64,000 bases of DNA from Aerosticca soli (GTDB lineage Bacteria > Pseudomonadota > Gammaproteobacteria > Xanthomonadales > Rhodanobacteraceae): positions 1,573,001 through 1,637,000 of the forward strand of contig NZ_AP018560.1 of the NCBI RefSeq assembly GCF_003967035.1. Direction: 5' to 3'. The notes under the pieces were generated by a model. That model saw nothing but the letters and a program-made list of their open reading frames with translations, had not been told where the DNA came from and did no database searches. The position numbers were made by a program, and so were the translations under genes. Each line of letters begins with the position of its first letter. Positions within the stretch are counted from its first letter, which is position 1. This document shows positions 51,501-60,725 of this stretch, one piece after another.

Positions 51501-51575
51501 GATGCCCAGCAGCCAGGCCAGCACCCACACCAGCCAGCCACCTGCGCGAGGCACGCGCGGCAACGTTTGGCTCAT
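48549..51575 (-). CDS. propeller-type membrane sensor with GGDEF diguanylate cyclase domain
   Basis: The 1008-residue protein has a signal sequence (GGWLVWVLAWLLGIAPAWA), then two seven-bladed Reg_prop beta-propellers in the periplasm (repeats of the type DxxGxxWxGTxxGL, residues ~45-640). A Y_Y_Y domain (~690-755), one membrane helix (ALFGLLLLLAGIVVLVQL), a coiled-coil linker and a GGDEF domain (~845-1005) follow. The active site is GGEEL, and an RxxD-type inhibitory site is not obvious. It should make c-di-GMP in response to an external ligand. The nearby EAL protein at 3.6-4.3 kb has the opposite activity but no linkage. Confidence 0.9.
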   Translation of the reverse strand: MSQTLPRVPRAGGWLVWVLAWLLGIAPAWAGDPWAPFDLPWFDRVGVTDGLPHAITTSVVQDSRGLIWIGTMGGLVRYDGFRTQVYTQRNDDRGLPDAYVRCLLALPDGALLIGTGAGGLVRFQPGDETFHRYPTGAGGVADRKIYALTSDGAGGVLIASERGLDRLDLARDRIEHIDTGKAAAPRDFSALRDRAGNLWLGNDRGLFVRWAGQSGFVRVEAQGAIAQVLADQVWALREDREGRLWVGTLELGVVYRDRDGSWHALPGFSGSQSDGARRATVRDILETSSGALWFATDGNGVITYVPGEATVRELVHDAAMPSSLPGDAVRGLFEDRSGNVWAATDLGVAHANLLARRVFTLQPSMQSEHALANVSVRGIFVDSHGRIWLGLGAGHIDVIDLATASIRHLELGGRQRRRDVQAFAEAADGSIWVGTQGLARVDPQTFAVQGAILPQLDRVPVLHLLADGDALLIGTYDGLYRYEPASGALAHIEHVANDPGSLASSTVRQITRVNGAYWYLTSRGISIATAADQRSGFVNLLPDPADPDALPGNQLDSLAVDARGRIWVGTAAGLAWLNSARPPYRFHTLHMADGLGSDSINAVLPDAHGNVWASLPNGIARVDGATLHAQTLGVRDGLRVSSYIYAAAARAPSGELLFGGLGGLTVIRPDWQSPPRTEPVLAITRLTVNEQVQPIGSLPPPGGSLTLAPEERNLRVAFALLDYQAQGETVYSYRLDGFDQDWIAVPLGMRPYANYTNLPHGSYPLRLRAVTRGLEGRTYETVLHVSIQPRWYETPAAALFGLLLLLAGIVVLVQLRTVYLRRQARQLQERIDRHTLELRAANQRLDELASTDELTGVYNRRRFLALLEEVRQRTPAGHACLLLLDLDHFKRINDSRGHIAGDAVIRQVAQTLVSTCRKGDLVGRYGGEELVVCLPDCELAQGIALAERIRQALAELRVLHGGVSITVTASIGVAAHREGESLTQWLARADEALYEAKRDGRNRCAVAA

Positions 51576-51717
51576 GCCGGCCCCCGCCTGCCCGCTCTTG
51601 CGTCCCCTCGCCTTGGCATGGTCAACATGGCCACCCCTCCGGTCCCCCTTGGAGCCATGATAACCATGGGCAGCGGCGAAACGGATGACAGCGCCGTGCT
51701 GTCCTATCATGCAGGCG

Positions 51718-53073
51718 ATGCCGCCCATGCCGCCTGCCCCGCCCCCCGGATTGTTCCCCGCCGCCGATACGCTCCGCCCGCTGGCCGAGCGCATGCGGCC
51801 GCGCACGCTGGACGAGATCGTCGGCCAGCAGCGCCTGCTCGGTCCCGGCAAGGCGCTGCGGCGCGCGCTGGAGGCCGGGCATGTGCATTCGATGGTGCTG
51901 TGGGGGCCGCCCGGCTGCGGCAAGACCACGCTGGCGCTCTTGATCGCGCGCTACGCCGATGCCGATTTCCGCGCGGTCTCCGCGGTGCTCTCGGGTCTGC
52001 CCGAAGTGCGCAAGGCGCTGGCCGAGGCCGAGGCCAACTTCGCGCAGGGCCGGCGCACCGTGCTCTTCGTCGACGAGGTGCACCGCTTCAACAAGGCGCA
52101 GCAGGACGCCTTCCTGCCGCACATCGAGAAGGGCGTGATCGTCTTCATCGGCGCGACCACCGAGAACCCGTCGTTCGAGCTGAACTCGGCGCTGCTCTCG
52201 CGCTGCCGCGTGCACGTCATGGATGCGGTCTCGGCGGATGACATCCTGATCGCGCTGCACCGCGCGCTCACCGACGAGGAACGCGGGCTCGGCGCGCTGC
52301 ATCTGGCCGTCGACGAGGACGCGCTGCGGCTGATCGCGCAGGCCGCCGACGGCGACGTGCGCCGCGCGCTGACCATGCTGGAGATCGCCGCCGAACTCGC
52401 CGCGGACGGCCGCATCGACGAGGCCACGCTGGCGCAGGTGCTGGCCGACCGCACGCGCCGCTTCGACAAGGGCGGCGAGCAGTTCTACGACCAGATCTCG
52501 GCGCTGCACAAGTCGGTGCGTTCGTCCGATCCCGATGCCGCGCTGTACTGGCTGGTGCGCATGCTCGACGGCGGCTGCGATCCGCTCTATCTCGCCCGGC
52601 GCATGACGCGCATGGCGGTGGAGGACGTCGGCCTCGCCGAACCGCGCGCGTGGCGCATGGCGCTGGACGCGTGGGATACCTACGAGCGCCTCGGTAGCCC
52701 GGAAGGCGAGCTCGGCCTCGCGCAGCTCGTCCTCTGGCTCGCACTCGCGCCCAAGAGCAACGCCGCCTACGTGGCCTACAACAAGGCCCGCGCCACCGTG
52801 CGCGAGACCGGCACACTGGATGTGCCGATGCATCTGCGCAACGCGCCGACCAGGCTCATGAAGGGCCTGGGCTACGGCAAGGGCTACCAGTACGACCATG
52901 ACGTCGAGGGCGGCGTCGCGCTCGACCAGCAATGCCTGCCTGACGCCCTGGACGGCACCGAGTTCTATGCACCGGTCGACCGCGGCCTCGAACAGAAGCT
53001 GCGCGAGAAACTCGACGCCCTGCGCCAGGCCCGGCGTCAGGCTCGCGGCCACGCCCGCCGCCGCGGCAATTGA
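51718..53073 (+). CDS. rarA: replication-associated recombination protein A (RarA/MgsA)
   Basis: The 451-residue AAA+ ATPase acts at stalled replication forks. It has MRPRTLDEIVGQQ, Walker A GPPGCGKTT, Walker B VLFVDEVHRFNK, sensor 1 GATTENPSFE and arginine-finger LLSRC, followed by the MgsA C-terminal tetramerisation domain (SPEGELGLAQLVLWLALAPKSN region). In-frame ATGs at 51685, 51709, 51718 and 51727 make the start uncertain; 51718 has AGG just ahead. It is divergent from the GGDEF gene. Confidence 0.94.
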   Translation: MPPMPPAPPPGLFPAADTLRPLAERMRPRTLDEIVGQQRLLGPGKALRRALEAGHVHSMVLWGPPGCGKTTLALLIARYADADFRAVSAVLSGLPEVRKALAEAEANFAQGRRTVLFVDEVHRFNKAQQDAFLPHIEKGVIVFIGATTENPSFELNSALLSRCRVHVMDAVSADDILIALHRALTDEERGLGALHLAVDEDALRLIAQAADGDVRRALTMLEIAAELAADGRIDEATLAQVLADRTRRFDKGGEQFYDQISALHKSVRSSDPDAALYWLVRMLDGGCDPLYLARRMTRMAVEDVGLAEPRAWRMALDAWDTYERLGSPEGELGLAQLVLWLALAPKSNAAYVAYNKARATVRETGTLDVPMHLRNAPTRLMKGLGYGKGYQYDHDVEGGVALDQQCLPDALDGTEFYAPVDRGLEQKLREKLDALRQARRQARGHARRRGN

Positions 53074-53088
53074 TGGGGGCTCTAAAAG

Positions 53089-55078
<1,990 letters not shown>

Positions 55079-55157
55079 CCCCAGTCTGCGCACCGCCGCC
55101 GCGACTTGCTAGGATTGCGCCGGCGCGTGACCTACGGCGCCAAGTGCGTCGATTACC

Positions 55158-55288
55158 GGAGAGATGGCCGAGCGGTTTAAGGCACCGGTCTTGCTCGCGC
55201 AGGCAGGAGGCCGAAGCGAACAGCGGCCCGGCCGCTGGCCCGTAGGGCGAGGAGCAGGAGGCTCCGAGTCAAACCGGCGAAGGCTCAC
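55158..55288 (+). pseudogene. broken tRNA-Ser copy with a 77-base insert in the anticodon loop
   Basis: Bases 55158-55193 repeat the first 36 bases of the intact tRNA-Ser (55316 onwards) exactly, up to TTG of the anticodon loop. Then 77 unrelated bases (55194-55270) follow, and the match resumes at AAACCGGCGAAGGCTCA (55271-55287). The T arm and acceptor 3' strand are missing. The insert folds into at least three hairpins: AGCGGCC/GGCCGCT, GCCC/GGGC and GGAGC/GCTCC. It is not a working tRNA as it stands. Confidence 0.7.
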
Positions 55289-55315
55289 GCGCAGCGTGCC
55301 TTGCAACAAACGAAC

Positions 55316-55405
55316 GGAGAGATGGCCGAGCGGTTTAAGGCACCGGTCTTGAAAACCGGCGAAGGCTCAAACCTTCCGTGGGTTCGAATCCCACTCTCTC
55401 CGCCA
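55316..55405 (+). tRNA. tRNA-Ser (anticodon TGA)
   Basis: The 90-base class II tRNA has the acceptor GGAGAGA/TCTCTCC, D arm, anticodon stem CCGGT/ACCGG with loop CTTGAAA (anticodon TGA), a long variable arm (CGAAGGCTCAAACCTTCCG), T arm GTGGG-TTCGAAT-CCCAC, discriminator G and an encoded CCA. It reads UCA and UCG/UCU-type serine codons by wobble. Its 3' end is the likely attachment site of the satellite-like element to its right. Confidence 0.96.
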
Positions 55406-55416
55406 GAAGTGGAACT

Positions 55417-55443
55417 AAGCCGCTGATTTAAGCGGCTTTTTTC
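55417..55443 (+). terminator. intrinsic terminator after tRNA-Ser
   Basis: AAGCCGCT (55417-55424) pairs with AGCGGCTT (55431-55438) across a six-base loop, and a run of T with one C follows. It starts 12 bases after the tRNA CCA. Confidence 0.85.
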
Positions 55444-55590
55444 TTGCCTATTGGTTAGCTTCCCTACTTTCGTCCCTACGGTACAGGTCGCTTGCGCGCG
55501 GACGACTACGGACGAGGAACAGAGAGGGTTTCCGGGCGATTTCCGCTGCCCGAAGGCTCCGGGGCTATAGGTAGGCACTGGCGCTGCCGG

Positions 55591-55622
55591 GCGACGCGCT
55601 CCTGCACATGCCTGCATGGGCG
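55591..55622 (+). repeat. 32-base motif, left copy
   Basis: This copy agrees with 60801-60832 at 27 of 32 positions (centre TCCTGCACATGCCTGC). It lies upstream of the secreted-protein gene at the end of the element. The function is unknown. Confidence 0.6.
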
Positions 55623-55723
55623 TAGGCACACCCCGTTCGCGTTGCGTGGTGCGACTAGCCAACCCTCTCGGATCGCTCGATACTGCCAACACGTCCCCCA
55701 GACGGGACGACAGGGGAATCATC

Positions 55724-56236
55724 ATGAAGAAGATGCTCACTGCGGCAGCGTCCATGCTGCTTGCCTGTTCGATCTCGCACGCACAGACCAGCGCACCGCC
55801 CAAGGGACTTGTCGCTCAGCTCAATGAAGCAGCCGGGGATTACTCTGTCGCTGCTTTCAAAGCGAGCCTCGACATGCAGCTTGCCTCCCAAAAACGGGAC
55901 ATGGACAACCGAGTTGCAATGGCGACTATGAGTTCGCAGCAGTTCGAGCAAAAGTTGCAGGCCGACGCAGCAAAGGGGCCGGACACCAGCGCACTTGCAC
56001 CGCTTGCCCCTGCGTGGAAATCCACTCATGACAAAGGCCGGGCTGCCTATGAAGCATGGATCGCCGGTAAGACTCCTGCGCAAGTTGCCGAGGCAAAGAA
56101 GCTCTATGCGGCTTGGCTTACCCGACTGGATGCCATGTCCCACATCGACGGCGACCCGAATAACGTGGATCAGACGCCAGCAGGCGTCGCTTACGAGCAA
56201 GCTGTCAACGAGTTCAACATTGACAATCCAGAGTGA
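55724..56236 (+). CDS. exported hypothetical protein
   Basis: The 170-residue product has a clear signal peptide (KKMLTAAASMLLACSISHAQ) and a helical, Ala/Lys/Gln-rich mature part with no cysteine pair or known domain. The Shine-Dalgarno AGGGGA precedes the ATG at 55724; the frame is open to 55616 but the added residues are not signal-like. Its base composition is intermediate between host and the AT-rich gene that follows. It lies at the cargo end of the element. Confidence 0.65.
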   Translation: MKKMLTAAASMLLACSISHAQTSAPPKGLVAQLNEAAGDYSVAAFKASLDMQLASQKRDMDNRVAMATMSSQQFEQKLQADAAKGPDTSALAPLAPAWKSTHDKGRAAYEAWIAGKTPAQVAEAKKLYAAWLTRLDAMSHIDGDPNNVDQTPAGVAYEQAVNEFNIDNPE

Positions 56237-56315
56237 GCAAGGGCGGTCGTTGTTACATAGCCGGCGCGTCAGATATGAGGCGTAAAAGCAACCCGACTTA
56301 TCGAAGGATGTTCAA

Positions 56316-57836
56316 ATGATAAATGAACAGGAAAAGGAAATTGGGACGCAAGGCGCGAAATTAAAGAAGCCGACACGAATAAATATAGTTGTTGGCCGAA
56401 ATGGATCAGGCAAAAGCACGTTCCTTCGTGAATTGTCTAAGCTCGGAGATGACACATCGAAATATCATGTGAGCTATTTAAGCCCCGAGCGCGCCGGAGA
56501 GTTTGTTGATGATGCAAATGTATCGCATAACATTCAGCACAATCCAACTTATCTAAAAGGTCAGCGCGATAAGAATCAGGCAGCCGATTTCAAAAAGGCC
56601 TCGAAATTACGTCTGAAGGAATTGGCTGATCGTTGGGGGTTGCGCCTTGATAACGATCCTGAAATTCGCAAGGATAGCAGCCGAACATTTGACAGTGAGT
56701 TTCTCGTTCATATCAATCAAATGCTCTCCAATGTAACGCTTCGACGTGAACGAAATGGTGGCTTTGCGTTTTTTGCACTGAACGGAGATTCAGTTACACC
56801 CGCAGAATTGAGTAGCGGCGAATCAGAGGTTGTTTCGTTAGCATCAGAAGTTATGCATTTCTTTGACCTCTGCGAAGCGACAAAAACTAACCTCCTGATT
56901 CTCGATGAACCTGATGTACATCTTCATCCTGACCTGCAAGCCAAGTTTGCAAGATTTGTCATCGGCCAGATCGGGCGTTTGAGTCATGATGCGCAAAAAA
57001 GTAGTTATGTGATTTTGGCAACTCACAGCACGCCAATGATTTGCGAGTTCGCCATTTCGCCGATGTGCAGCATTGGCACGAAAGAGCTATATCTTAATAG
57101 CGTCACTCAGCGCCCCATAGCTGAAACATTTAAAAATATTGCTCCATTTTTCGGCCATCCTCTATCGCGTTTCATCGGGGGCGACGTCCCGTTAATTGTT
57201 GAAGGCGAAGACGATGTGCGTGTGTGGAATCAAGCTTGTCGCACATCTGAAGGGAAAATTCGTGTCTTTCCTTGCTTGGCGCATTCAAAGCCGGAATTGA
57301 ATGCACTAGAAAGGTCATGCGATGGCCTGATGAGGGCAATATACGATGACCCAAAAGCACTTTCGATACGCGATGGCGATGGCGATAAAAGCCGAAAAGA
57401 AATTGGCTCAGAAGGGTGCGTGGTCAGACATGTACTTCATTGTTATGAGATGGAGAACATTCTTTTGACAGATGATTGCTTGAGTGAAATGCGTAACACT
57501 TGGGATGAATTCAAGGCCAAGGCGGAGACCTGGATTAAATCCAATCAAAGCCATCCTGAGGTAAATCTCCTTAAGCAAGTCATAGGCTCCAGTGATAGAG
57601 GCAGGGACACGAAGCTCAAGAAGCTCAGAAATATCATTGTTGGTATATCTGAAATTAACAAAGATTGGGAGATTGTAGTTGGTCAAACTATTGGGCGTCT
57701 TGCAAAAAATAAAGATTGGCCTCTGGGAGAGTTTTCTCTTTATGAATTCGTTGGCGCCAAGGCAATAGCGTCAATTACTAATACAAAAAGTGAGAGCGAC
57801 TTGCGGGGCACAACCAGGTCAACTGTAGAGGCGTAA
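56316..57836 (+). CDS. AAA/ABC-type ATPase fused to a TOPRIM/DUF4435-like domain, putative phage-defence protein
   Basis: The 506-residue protein has two parts. Residues 1-290 form an ABC-like ATPase: Walker A GRNGSGKST (27-35), signature LSSGES (165-170), Walker B LLILDEPD (193-200) and H-loop ATHST (235-239). Residues ~291-506 look like a TOPRIM domain of the OLD/DUF4435 class: VEGEDD (295-300), RDGDGD (352-357) and CYEMEN (376-381). OLD nucleases and the PARIS system (AriA ATPase plus AriB DUF4435 nuclease, sometimes fused) share this architecture and defend against phages. The gene is strikingly AT-rich beside its neighbours, which marks separate acquisition, and sits at the cargo end of a satellite where defence genes are common. 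Confidence 0.8.
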   Translation: MINEQEKEIGTQGAKLKKPTRINIVVGRNGSGKSTFLRELSKLGDDTSKYHVSYLSPERAGEFVDDANVSHNIQHNPTYLKGQRDKNQAADFKKASKLRLKELADRWGLRLDNDPEIRKDSSRTFDSEFLVHINQMLSNVTLRRERNGGFAFFALNGDSVTPAELSSGESEVVSLASEVMHFFDLCEATKTNLLILDEPDVHLHPDLQAKFARFVIGQIGRLSHDAQKSSYVILATHSTPMICEFAISPMCSIGTKELYLNSVTQRPIAETFKNIAPFFGHPLSRFIGGDVPLIVEGEDDVRVWNQACRTSEGKIRVFPCLAHSKPELNALERSCDGLMRAIYDDPKALSIRDGDGDKSRKEIGSEGCVVRHVLHCYEMENILLTDDCLSEMRNTWDEFKAKAETWIKSNQSHPEVNLLKQVIGSSDRGRDTKLKKLRNIIVGISEINKDWEIVVGQTIGRLAKNKDWPLGEFSLYEFVGAKAIASITNTKSESDLRGTTRSTVEA

Positions 57837-57867
57837 CCATTCAAGATTGCGCCCGTTGTACCTGGCT

Positions 57868-58401
57868 TCACCATCGCTTGGTCGGCTCAATATGCAACGG
57901 ATGCGGATACGGCTCGGCGATTTTGCGACGCTCTGCCGGCAGCAGCAGACCGTGGCGCTTCAAGTAAGCGTGCTGCGACTCGAACACCGGCGGATTGTCG
58001 GGATCGCCGAACCACGCCGGAATCCCGTAGTCATGCGTGGGCGCGTAGTTCAATGCCTCGTGGAGCGGCTTCCCGTCGCCGCGTAGCTTGCGGCGGGTTT
58101 CGATTAGTCGAGGCGCGACCACGGTGCGCGACCAGCGCCCTAGCTGCGCCGGATTGAGGCGCGGCGCATCGTACCGCCACCACATTGCTGGGCGCGTGCC
58201 AGGCTTGGTCTTGATCCAGTCGGCGAGGATGCCGGCGCGGTAGTCCTCCCAAAGTAGGCGCATGACGTCGTAACTCTCCGCGTCCAACGCGGTGAAGGGA
58301 TTGGCGTCTGCCGGCAGCGGTGCGTCGGTGAGGATCGCCCAGTGCGCAGGGTCGATGGCTTCGCGGCGCGAGCGCGTGCGTAGGCGACGTGTGGTCGGCA
58401 T
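57868..58401 (-). CDS. phage-type protein next to small terminase, unknown function
   Basis: The 177-residue protein has a basic N-terminus, a Trp-rich centre (LLWEDYRAGILADWI, RPAMWWRYDAPR) and a conserved-looking C-terminal ESQHAYLKRHGLLLPAE. I have seen such proteins next to P27 terminase genes in prophages, but no function is established to my knowledge. It ends the minus-strand transcript, four bases downstream of the terminase stop, and converges with the AAA/TOPRIM gene. Confidence 0.6.
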   Translation of the reverse strand: MPTTRRLRTRSRREAIDPAHWAILTDAPLPADANPFTALDAESYDVMRLLWEDYRAGILADWIKTKPGTRPAMWWRYDAPRLNPAQLGRWSRTVVAPRLIETRRKLRGDGKPLHEALNYAPTHDYGIPAWFGDPDNPPVFESQHAYLKRHGLLLPAERRKIAEPYPHPLHIEPTKRW

Positions 58402-58404
58402 CGG

Positions 58405-58812
58405 TCAGCGTCCTGCCGGGCGACCGGGGCGGTCGTGGAGCGGTTCGACGTCGAGATTCAGCGCCCGCAGCGCGGCGAGCATTTGGGCGCGGGCGTCGCG
58501 CTCGGCGGGCAGCAAGGGATGGGCCTTGCGCTGGCCGAAGCGGTCGAGCACGGTCATGCCGTCGCGCTGGATGGCCTCTTGCGCGCCACGCATCCGGTCA
58601 AACGCTTCAAGGCCGGTTTGCAGCAGCAAAAGCCCGGCGTCGTCATCAATCCCGTACTCGGATGCCAACCGTTTCCACCATGCTTTCGCGGCAGTGGACA
58701 GCCCTTTCGGCGGGGATTTCGCTGTGGTCATGGTTGGATTTTTTGCGAGGCAACCTTGGTTTTGTGCGTTTTTGATGGGCGCGGCGTATTCCGGCGCAAC
58801 AGCGCGCGGCAT
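58405..58812 (-). CDS. P27-family phage terminase small subunit
   Basis: The 135-residue protein matches Terminase_4 (P27): LSTAAKAWWKRLASEYGI, LLLLQTGLEAFDRMRGAQEAI, DGMTVLDRFGQRKAHPLLPAERDAR and LRALNLDVEPL. Small terminases choose the packaging start site on phage DNA. The start at 58812 has GGGGGAG six bases upstream; a later ATG at 58731 starts nearer the domain but lacks a ribosome site. No large subunit is visible, so a helper phage would have to supply the motor. Confidence 0.82.
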   Translation of the reverse strand: MPRAVAPEYAAPIKNAQNQGCLAKNPTMTTAKSPPKGLSTAAKAWWKRLASEYGIDDDAGLLLLQTGLEAFDRMRGAQEAIQRDGMTVLDRFGQRKAHPLLPAERDARAQMLAALRALNLDVEPLHDRPGRPAGR

Positions 58813-58834
58813 GTGCCACTCCCCCCGGTCGGCG

Positions 58835-59101
58835 TCAGTGGACTTGCTGCGATTGAAGCGGGTCGCGAAGCGGCACACGAAAGCGCATGCCGGTGGCCGG
58901 CATCTCGGCATCATCAGCAACAAGATCAGTCACACACATGACTTCAAGAATCGAGACGCCTTCAATCTCGATGATCGTTGCGCCCAACGGGATGATCTCG
59001 GCGTCAGTGGCGCGCTTGGCTTCGGCAATCCGCGCTTTGAGTTCATCCCATGTATGGGGATAGTCGTTTCGTGCTGCGCGTGGACTGAGGATCGGGTTCA
59101 T
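58835..59101 (-). CDS. small conserved protein of the capsid operon, unknown
   Basis: The 88-residue product starts NPILSPRAARNDYPHTWDEL and has an acidic beta-rich C-terminal half. The ATG at 59101 has GGAG upstream and overlaps the stop of the coiled-coil gene (ATGA), so it belongs to the capsid-terminase transcript. No family is recognised. Head completion or control are possible by position only. Confidence 0.6.
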   Translation of the reverse strand: MNPILSPRAARNDYPHTWDELKARIAEAKRATDAEIIPLGATIIEIEGVSILEVMCVTDLVADDAEMPATGMRFRVPLRDPLQSQQVH

Positions 59102-59298
59102 GGGCGTACTCCTTTCTCAAGTTGGGCGATGCGCTGCTCAAAGGCTTCCACGCGCTGCTCGAATGCATCGCTGCGTTGCTTGAGAGCCTTCATGTGCCGC
59201 AGCGTCGTGGCGGCGAACTCGATCAGTTCGCCTCGTGTGATGGGCCGATTGCGCTCGGCCTTGGTCATGTTGGCCAGTAACTGCTCGATGCCGTTCAC
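59098..59298 (-). CDS. small coiled-coil protein of the capsid operon
   Basis: The 66-residue protein has a helical N-terminus and a heptad-like C-terminal half with a repeated unit (DAFEQRVEAFEQRIAQLE). The start is GTG at 59298, overlapping the capsid stop as GTGA, which implies coupling to capsid translation. Small coiled-coil proteins encoded beside capsid genes can act as scaffolds or size factors. That is inference; the order capsid-then-small-protein is unusual for a scaffold. Confidence 0.6.
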   Translation of the reverse strand: MNGIEQLLANMTKAERNRPITRGELIEFAATTLRHMKALKQRSDAFEQRVEAFEQRIAQLEKGVRP

Positions 59299-60302
59299 CA
59301 GTCGGCTCCGGTGATGACCGCGACACCGCCGACGCGCTGGTTTTCCCAGTTGGCGCGGATGACCGCCTTCAGCGCCACGGTGTTCGTCTGGAACATCGAC
59401 ACTATCATTGCCGGCGACGTGGGCGTGTCGGCCATCACGAGGCTGGTGTTTTCGGACTGCGACAGCTCGATGCCTTCCATCGCCAGCGCGATACCGGAAG
59501 CGTCGATGAGCGCGACCTGGCCGCCCGACGTGTCGCGCGGGCTGAACCGCGAGACGAGCAGCGGGATGCCTAGGATGGAGCCGCCGCGCGGGCCAGCATC
59601 GGGGAACAGGAAGCTGCCGCTCGCGCCGCGAACCATCGCCAACCCTGTTGCGGTGTCGGGATCGGTGACGAGATAGGCGGAAGCCATGTCGCCCGCGAAG
59701 GCGGCGATGAGCGCTTTGAGATCAGCGGCAGCGTCGCTGGTGGCGGGGATGGTCGGTGCGCCGGACGTGACCGCTGCGGGAACGGAATCGCTGCCCGCGT
59801 TGCTGGCGTCGAGGAACGCGGAGTCCAGCGCGCCGATGCAGCCGGTTTCGAGGTCTTGCTGCAAGCCGGCTTCGACGGCGGGTGACTCGGCGCGGATCGC
59901 TTCGGTGGTGGTGGCGATGATCGCGGCGACCTTCTTCGCGGTGAGCATGGAACCGGCGAGCACCGGCTTGAGCAGCGGCACAGGCAAAGCCTCGCCGACC
60001 CAAAAGCCCGTGGCGCCGTTCGTGCGCTTCAGCAACAGCTTGTCCAAGGCGACCGGGCGCGTGCCGACGAGGCCACCGAGCACGGACTTCTCGCGCACCG
60101 CGCCGAGAAACTCGATAGCTTCCGCCGTGCCAATGTCGCCGGACGTGAGCGCGGCCTGTGCGGCCTTGCTGATACCGAAGCCTTCAGCGGGCCAGCGGGC
60201 CATCGCGAAGCTGTTGGTCAGTTCCGGCGAACTGCCGCCGCCGAACTGCGCACACTTCATACGGATGAAGGAACGGCCACGCGGGCCAGAATTGAAAGAC
60301 AT
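59295..60302 (-). CDS. phage major capsid protein, HK97-fold
   Basis: The 335-residue protein resembles the Phage_capsid family: an N-arm, then VREKSVLGGLVGTRPV, the E-loop-like segment TNGATGFWVGEALPVPL, the spine-helix region LTAKKVAAIIATTTEAIRAESP, and a C-terminal domain ending MIVSMFQTNTVALKAVIRANW. It starts directly with the mature-type part. The ~100-residue delta domain typical of HK97-like precursors is not present and no protease gene is nearby. The ATG at 60302 was chosen over an upstream open frame. Two 20-base repeats lie in its promoter region. Confidence 0.8.
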   Translation of the reverse strand: MSFNSGPRGRSFIRMKCAQFGGGSSPELTNSFAMARWPAEGFGISKAAQAALTSGDIGTAEAIEFLGAVREKSVLGGLVGTRPVALDKLLLKRTNGATGFWVGEALPVPLLKPVLAGSMLTAKKVAAIIATTTEAIRAESPAVEAGLQQDLETGCIGALDSAFLDASNAGSDSVPAAVTSGAPTIPATSDAAADLKALIAAFAGDMASAYLVTDPDTATGLAMVRGASGSFLFPDAGPRGGSILGIPLLVSRFSPRDTSGGQVALIDASGIALAMEGIELSQSENTSLVMADTPTSPAMIVSMFQTNTVALKAVIRANWENQRVGGVAVITGADW

Positions 60303-60360
60303 GGTGGTGAATCCTCGATGCGGGTGGAGTGGACTACGCATCGAGAGTGCGCCAGCGGCT

Positions 60361-60400
60361 TGGACAACGATGGTCAACCGTGGACAACGATGGTCAACGA
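60361..60400 (-). repeat. two tandem 20-base repeats upstream of the capsid gene
   Basis: TGGACAACGATGGTCAACCG occurs at 60361-60380 and again at 60381-60398 (18 of 20, then diverging). On the minus strand each unit contains TTGACC, so the pair could form tandem -35 boxes or regulator sites 59 or more bases before the capsid start. The HTH gene ends just upstream, and its product is a candidate binder. Confidence 0.55.
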
Positions 60401-60410
60401 ATCGACGCGG

Positions 60411-60725
60411 CTAGAACTTTTTTTCAATCTTCTGATCGACGGCCCATGCCGCCAGCACGTTGAGGTCGTAGGAATACTGCGAGCCTCGCACGGGGATGCG
60501 TTCGGCTTGCGGCCCGATACCTTGGTTTCGCCATCCACCAAAGGTTTTCGGATTCATCCCGATCAACTCCGCCGCCGTGCGCGGGCCAACACGGTTCGAC
60601 TCGACTTGAACGCCCAGCGCTTCGCAGACACGGGCGAAGGCTTCGGCGCGCTCAGCGATCCGCACGGCGCGCTCCGCATCCTCGTCGTGTTCGCAGCGGC
60701 AGCATGGGCAGTTATGTATTGGCAT
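60411..60725 (-). CDS. helix-turn-helix regulator of the satellite-like element
   Basis: The 104-residue protein begins with a Cys-rich tip (HNCPCCRCEHDED) that may bind zinc. Residues ~12-45 form a helix, and a winged-HTH of the AlpA/MerR-like type follows (RTAAELIGMNPKTFGGWRNQG). It lies between the origin-like region and the capsid gene and reads in the same direction as both transcripts. Control of the capsid operon is a reasonable guess. Confidence 0.65.
   Translation of the reverse strand: MPIHNCPCCRCEHDEDAERAVRIAERAEAFARVCEALGVQVESNRVGPRTAAELIGMNPKTFGGWRNQGIGPQAERIPVRGSQYSYDLNVLAAWAVDQKIEKKF

Larger units (their letters stand above)
55406..55723. other. non-coding stretch at the left end of the satellite-like element
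   Basis: These 318 bases hold the terminator at 55417-55443 and a 32-base motif at 55591-55622 that recurs at 60801-60832, flanked here by GTAGGCAC at 55571-55578 and 55622-55629. No gene is supported until the ATG at 55724. Confidence 0.6.
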
